Below, in pieces: positions 5,783-9,321 of a stretch of DNA of 9,321 bases. Position numbers and translations under genes: made by a program. Position 1 is the first letter of the stretch, and each line of letters starts with the position of its first letter. Source of the DNA: Gammaproteobacteria bacterium (GTDB lineage: Bacteria > Pseudomonadota > Gammaproteobacteria > Xanthomonadales > Xanthomonadaceae); contig JAPLSI010000241.1 of the NCBI GenBank assembly GCA_026398715.1, forward strand, positions 1-9,321, in the 5' to 3' direction. Under the pieces are notes generated by a model. It made no database searches and was not told the origin of the DNA. It saw nothing but the letters and a program-made list of their open reading frames with translations.

Positions 5783-7458
5783 GCCGCGCATCCCATCATT
5801 TGTGCATTGGACTTGCCGGGCGGCACCAACGGCCAGACATTGGCGCGCGGGTCGATCTTGACGTGGCAGAAGAGCGGACCGTCTTCCTCCAGCAGCCGCT
5901 CGATGGCCGCCGGCACCTGGTCGGCGCGATCCACGGTGAAGGCCGGGATGCCGAAGGCGCGGGCCAGCACGGCGAAATCGGGATTGTCGGAAAGATCGAC
6001 CTCGCTGTATCGCTCGGCGAAGAACAACTCCTGCCACTGCCGGACCATGCCCAGGCACGAGTTGTCCAGCAGCACGATCTTCACCGGGATGCCGTAGCGC
6101 TTTAGCGTGGCCAGTTCCTGGATGTTCATCATGATCGAGCCGTCGCCGCTGACGCAGACCACGCAGGCATCGGGTCGCGCCAGTTGCGCGCCAATGGCGG
6201 CAGGCAGGCCGAAGCCCATCGTGCCCAGGCCGCCGCTGGAAAGATGCGCCGCGGCACGCGGCACGCGCCAATGCTGTGCAACCCACATCTGGTGCTGGCC
6301 CACGTCGCTGGCGACGATCAGGCGATTGCCGCCTGCTTCGGACAGTTGTTTCAGCAATGCGGGTGCGAAAACGCCATCGCCGGGCGCGTCATAGCGTTCG
6401 GCATGCGTTGATTTCAAGTCCCGGCAACGCTGCAGCCAGGGCGAGATATTCAGCGGTTGCGCCAGCGCCGGCAGTTGTTCCGACAACTTTCCGCGCAGGC
6501 CGACATCGGCCTTGCGCAGCTTGCCGATTTCCGCTGCATCGATGTCCATGTGCAGGACGCGGGCGCCCGGCGCAAACGTATCGAGCTTGCCGGTCGCACG
6601 GTCGTCGAAGCGCGCGCCAGCCACGATCAGCAGGTCGCATTCCTGCACCGCGTGATTTGCCGCCGGGTTGCCGTGCATGCCCAGCATGCCGAGGTTGAAC
6701 GGCGCGTCCGGATCGACCGAGCCCAGGCCCTTCAGCGTGTACACGGCGGGCAAACCGGTCGAGCGCATCAGCGAGCGCAGCGGGCCTTCGGCATTGGCCA
6801 TGCCGACGCCGCCACCGACATACAGCAATGGACGTTTTGCCGTGGCCAGCAAGGCGCGGGCGCGCATCAGGCCATCCGACTCGCCGCGTCGATCGCTGCC
6901 CTGCTTGAAGCGAGGCGCGCGTGCCTGCGCACTTGCCAAAGCGACATCCTTCGGCAGGTCGATCAGCACCGGACCCGGCCGACCCGAACGGGCGATGGCG
7001 AAGGCTTCGCGCACCGTGGCATAGACGTCCTCGGCGCGGCGCACGATGTAGCTGTGCTTGACCACCGGCAGGCTCATGCCGAACACGTCCACTTCCTGGA
7101 ACGCATCGGTGCCCATCACCATCGTCTGCACCTGGCCGGTGATGGCGACCATCGGCACGGAATCGAGGAAGGCGTTGGCGATGCCGGTCAGCAGGTTGGT
7201 GGCGCCCGGGCCGGAGGTCGCCAGGCAGACACCGACTTTTCCGGACGCGCGTGCGTAGCCGTCGGCCGCCAGTGCGGCGCCTTGTTCATGGCGCACCAGG
7301 ATGTGCCTGATGGGACTGTCGACGAGTGCGTCGTACACCGGCATCACCGCGCCGCCGGGATAACCGAACATCACCTCGCAGCCTTCTTCCTCCAGCGCCT
7401 GCAGCAACCACTGCGCGCCAGTGCAGACCCGGGTGGACAGTTGTCGTGATCCGTCCAT
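5779..7458 (-). CDS. ilvG: Acetohydroxyacid (acetolactate) synthase, large catalytic subunit
   Basis: This 559-residue ThDP, FAD and Mg-dependent enzyme condenses two pyruvates to 2-acetolactate (valine/leucine) or pyruvate with 2-oxobutanoate to 2-aceto-2-hydroxybutyrate (isoleucine). Visible features are the N-terminal ThDP region [17 protein letters not shown] (29-45), the catalytic glutamate E58 in [25 protein letters not shown], the FAD-domain [13 protein letters not shown], and the C-terminal ThDP/Mg motif GDGS at 438-441 continuing to [12 protein letters not shown]. The length fits the family and no key residue is missing. ATG 7458 lies 4 nt after the ilvC stop with GGGAG 9 nt upstream. 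The following ACT-subunit gene overlaps by GTGA, so the enzyme is of the IlvGM (AHAS II) arrangement. ilvG is preferred over ilvB or ilvI for that reason. Confidence 0.95.
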   Translation of the reverse strand: MDGSRQLSTRVCTGAQWLLQALEEEGCEVMFGYPGGAVMPVYDALVDSPIRHILVRHEQGAALAADGYARASGKVGVCLATSGPGATNLLTGIANAFLDSVPMVAITGQVQTMVMGTDAFQEVDVFGMSLPVVKHSYIVRRAEDVYATVREAFAIARSGRPGPVLIDLPKDVALASAQARAPRFKQGSDRRGESDGLMRARALLATAKRPLLYVGGGVGMANAEGPLRSLMRSTGLPAVYTLKGLGSVDPDAPFNLGMLGMHGNPAANHAVQECDLLIVAGARFDDRATGKLDTFAPGARVLHMDIDAAEIGKLRKADVGLRGKLSEQLPALAQPLNISPWLQRCRDLKSTHAERYDAPGDGVFAPALLKQLSEAGGNRLIVASDVGQHQMWVAQHWRVPRAAAHLSSGGLGTMGFGLPAAIGAQLARPDACVVCVSGDGSIMMNIQELATLKRYGIPVKIVLLDNSCLGMVRQWQELFFAERYSEVDLSDNPDFAVLARAFGIPAFTVDRADQVPAAIERLLEEDGPLFCHVKIDPRANVWPLVPPGKSNAQMMGCAA

Positions 7459-7462
7459 GTCG

Positions 7463-8452
7463 TCATGCTCCCGCAGGGTTCAACCAGGGCATTCGTGCGC
7501 GCAGCGCAAGGCCTACCTGTTCAATCGGATGGGCCAGGTCGCGCTGTTTCATGGCGTTGTAGTTGCCGTTGCCGGCCTCGTACTCGGCCACCCATTCCTT
7601 GGCGAAGCGGCCATCGCGGATTTCGGCCAGCACTTCGCGCATGCGGGTGCGGGTCTCATCGTTGATCACGCGCGGGCCGCGGGTCAGGTCGCCGTATTGA
7701 GCGGTTTCGGAAACGAACTGGTGCATCTTGGCCAGCCCGCCTTCGTGCAGCAGGTCGACGATCAGCTTCAGTTCGTGCAGGCACTCGTAGTAGGCGACTT
7801 CGGGCTTGTAGCCCGCTTCCACCAGCGTCTCGAACCCTTGCAGCACGAGTTCGGTCGCGCCGCCGCACAGCACGGCCTGCTCGCCGAACAAGTCTGTTTC
7901 GGTTTCTTCGGCGAAGTGGGTTTCGATCAGCATGGCGCGGGCGCCGCCGATGCCGGCCGCGTAGGCCAGCACTTTTTCACGGGCATGGCCGCTGGCGTCC
8001 TGTTCGATGGCGAACAGGCAGGGCACGCCATGGCCTTTTTCATATTCGCGGCGAACCAGCGCGCCCGGGCCCTTGGGCGCGACCAGGATGACGTCGATGT
8101 CGGCGCGCGGCTTGATCTGCTTGAAGTGGACGTTGAAACCATGCGCGAACAACAGGGCCGCGTTGGGCTTGATGTTGGGTGCGATGGCTTGGGCATACAG
8201 CGCGGGCTGCACCATATCCGGCGTCAGCACGGCGACGAGGTCGGCGTCCTTCACCGCATCGGCGGGCTCGGCGACGCGGAGGCCATCGGCCTGTGCCTGG
8301 GTCCAGCCCTTGCCGCCGGCGCGCACGCCGACCACGACATCCAGGCCGGACTCGTGGAGGTTGAGCGCATGGGCACGCCCCTGGCTGCCATAACCCAGGA
8401 TGGCGATCTTCGATTGCTTCAGCGCGTCGGTGGTGGCGATGGTGGTGGTCAT
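7463..8452 (-). CDS. ilvC: Ketol-acid reductoisomerase, class I short form
   Basis: This 329-residue Mg2+ and NAD(P)H-dependent enzyme converts 2-acetolactate to 2,3-dihydroxy-isovalerate and the homologous step for isoleucine. The Rossmann motif is [11 protein letters not shown] (20-30); the catalytic His region is [10 protein letters not shown] (H104). Metal-binding residues sit in [17 protein letters not shown] (D187, E191), [10 protein letters not shown] (E227) and SETAQYGD (from 248). The cofactor-selecting loop reads VRAGGKGW (43-50): Arg44 is kept, but the two serines common at the next phosphate-contacting positions are Gly47 and Gly49. That resembles xanthomonad homologues as I recall them. 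The ATG at 8452 overlaps the ilvD stop as ATGA, with GGAG 7 nt upstream (8463-8460). A longer open frame upstream is shadow of ilvD. ilvG starts 4 nt after the stop. Confidence 0.96.
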   Translation of the reverse strand: MTTTIATTDALKQSKIAILGYGSQGRAHALNLHESGLDVVVGVRAGGKGWTQAQADGLRVAEPADAVKDADLVAVLTPDMVQPALYAQAIAPNIKPNAALLFAHGFNVHFKQIKPRADIDVILVAPKGPGALVRREYEKGHGVPCLFAIEQDASGHAREKVLAYAAGIGGARAMLIETHFAEETETDLFGEQAVLCGGATELVLQGFETLVEAGYKPEVAYYECLHELKLIVDLLHEGGLAKMHQFVSETAQYGDLTRGPRVINDETRTRMREVLAEIRDGRFAKEWVAEYEAGNGNYNAMKQRDLAHPIEQVGLALRARMPWLNPAGA

Positions 8453-9321
8453 GCGGTTTCTCCGGAACGGGATGGGATATGAAGTGATTCGTCGGTGACG
8501 GCGCCTCGGGCTGCCGATCCGACCAGTCGGGCGTACTTGGCGAGGGCGCCGCGGGTTACCTTGGGTTCCGGTACGCGCCACAGGGCGCGGCGCGAGTCGA
8601 GGTCTGCATCGGTTTCCAGGCGCCGCGAGTCGGCGTCGATGCGCACGAGGTCGCCCTCGCGCAGCAATGCGATCGGACCGCCGCGTGCGGCTTCGGGCGC
8701 GATGTGTCCCACCATGAAGCCGTGCGTCGCGCCGCTGAAACGGCCGTCGGTAATCAGGGCGACGTCGTTGCCCAGTCCGCGGCCGACCAGCGCCGCAGTG
8801 ACGGCGAGCATCTCGCGCATGCCGGGGCCGCCGGCGGGACCTTCGTTGCGGATGACCAGCACGTCGCCCGGTTTGATGCCGTCGGATTGAACCGCAGCGA
8901 ATGCGTCTTCCTCGCTTTCGAAAACGCGTGCCGGGCCTTCGTGATGCAGGCGACCGTGGCCTGCCAGTTTCAGCACGCAACCTTCGGGCGCCAGGTTTCC
9001 GTAAAGGATCGAGAAGCCGCCGCGGGCCTTGATCGGCGCGGCGACCGTGCGCACGACCTGCTGGCCTTCAGGCGCAGCCATCGCGGACTTCAATTCGTCG
9101 AACAGGCTGCGACCGGTGACGGTCGGCGTGTCCTCGATCATGCGGGCCGTCTGCAATTCGCGGGCAACCTGGGAGGTGCCGCCCGCAGCCGTCAGCTCCA
9201 CTGCCGTGAAGCGACCCCCGGGCTTGAGGTCGGCGATGACGGGCGTGCCACGCGCCGCGTCTTCGAAATCCTCAAGCACCAGCGGCACGTCCGCTTCGTG
9301 CGCGATGGCCAGCAGGTGCAA
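8449..9321 (-). CDS. ilvD: Dihydroxy-acid dehydratase, C-terminal part (5' end outside window)
   Basis: IlvD dehydrates 2,3-dihydroxy acids to the 2-keto acids of valine and isoleucine, using an iron-sulfur cluster. The frame is open to the right edge, so the window shows only the last 290 residues, about half of the protein. The edge sequence [11 protein letters not shown] is internal to the family. Visible are [18 protein letters not shown], the loop [14 protein letters not shown], and the active-site motif [17 protein letters not shown] with the conserved Ser. The C-terminal region ([18 protein letters not shown] and [14 protein letters not shown] end) is also family-typical. The cluster cysteines lie upstream and cannot be checked. 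It is the earliest visible gene of the operon and overlaps ilvC by ATGA. Confidence 0.94.
   Translation of the reverse strand: MHLLAIAHEADVPLVLEDFEDAARGTPVIADLKPGGRFTAVELTAAGGTSQVARELQTARMIEDTPTVTGRSLFDELKSAMAAPEGQQVVRTVAAPIKARGGFSILYGNLAPEGCVLKLAGHGRLHHEGPARVFESEEDAFAAVQSDGIKPGDVLVIRNEGPAGGPGMREMLAVTAALVGRGLGNDVALITDGRFSGATHGFMVGHIAPEAARGGPIALLREGDLVRIDADSRRLETDADLDSRRALWRVPEPKVTRGALAKYARLVGSAARGAVTDESLHIPSRSGETA

Noticed and set aside
7421..8482. 353-residue + strand frame covering nearly all of ilvC (and a similar 330-residue one over ilvG, 6457-7449)
   Set aside because: Antisense frames mirroring conserved enzymes; composition (His, Gly, Arg, Gln) is typical of complementary-strand shadows.
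8453..8980. Upstream extension of ilvC to 505 residues
   Set aside because: The extension is Arg-rich shadow of ilvD; the short class I enzyme begins at ATG 8452 behind a good GGAG.
1..9321. Mobile elements, CRISPR arrays, tRNA or rRNA genes
   Set aside because: No transposase, regular spaced repeats or structural RNA signatures were seen; nearly all sequence is accounted for by housekeeping-type genes.

Overview
The window is GC-rich, gene-dense DNA with no mobile elements or RNA genes. It holds two converging blocks. Its gene content suggests a gammaproteobacterium of the Xanthomonadales (Lysobacterales): a xanthomonad-like short ketol-acid reductoisomerase, an ilvC-ilvG-ilvM-dehydratase order, and a cyanophycin synthetase followed by a Mur-ligase paralogue. 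The taxonomic call is inference from family knowledge, not from a marker gene.

Left block (1-3229, + strand): the 3' part of a cyanophycin synthetase gene (cphA; end of the ATP-grasp domain plus the whole Mur-ligase domain), then a second gene for a smaller CphA-like Mur ligase. The two genes appear to overlap by CTGA. The second reading frame has no ATG, GTG or TTG at the conserved N terminus, so a CTG start at 1481 behind AGGAGG is the best fit. The protein keeps a CphA-type N-terminal motif and a full Mur-ligase core but has no ATP-grasp domain. This pair is the most interesting item in the window.

Middle (3226-4292, - strand): a two-gene unit for a TMEM175/DUF1211-type membrane protein and a YycN-like GNAT acetyltransferase, joined by a GTGA overlap. 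The GNAT gene converges on the CphA-like gene, and both stop codons lie in one CTAG tetranucleotide, leaving no room for a terminator.

Right block (4367-9321, - strand): a branched-chain amino acid operon read right to left: ilvD (5' end outside the window), ilvC, ilvG, ilvM and an animal-type serine/threonine dehydratase. The first four are joined by ATGA, a 4-nt gap and GTGA, which suggests tight translational coupling. The last gene follows a 114-nt gap that contains a well-placed ribosome binding site and a 39-codon reading frame. Together they provide dihydroxy-acid dehydratase, ketol-acid reductoisomerase, acetohydroxyacid synthase (catalytic plus ACT subunit) and probably the 2-oxobutanoate supply for isoleucine. 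The dehydratase has no ACT regulatory domain, so feedback by isoleucine at that step would have to come from elsewhere.

No stretch over 300 bases lacks a gene. The only gaps are 74 nt (4293-4366) and 114 nt (5393-5506).
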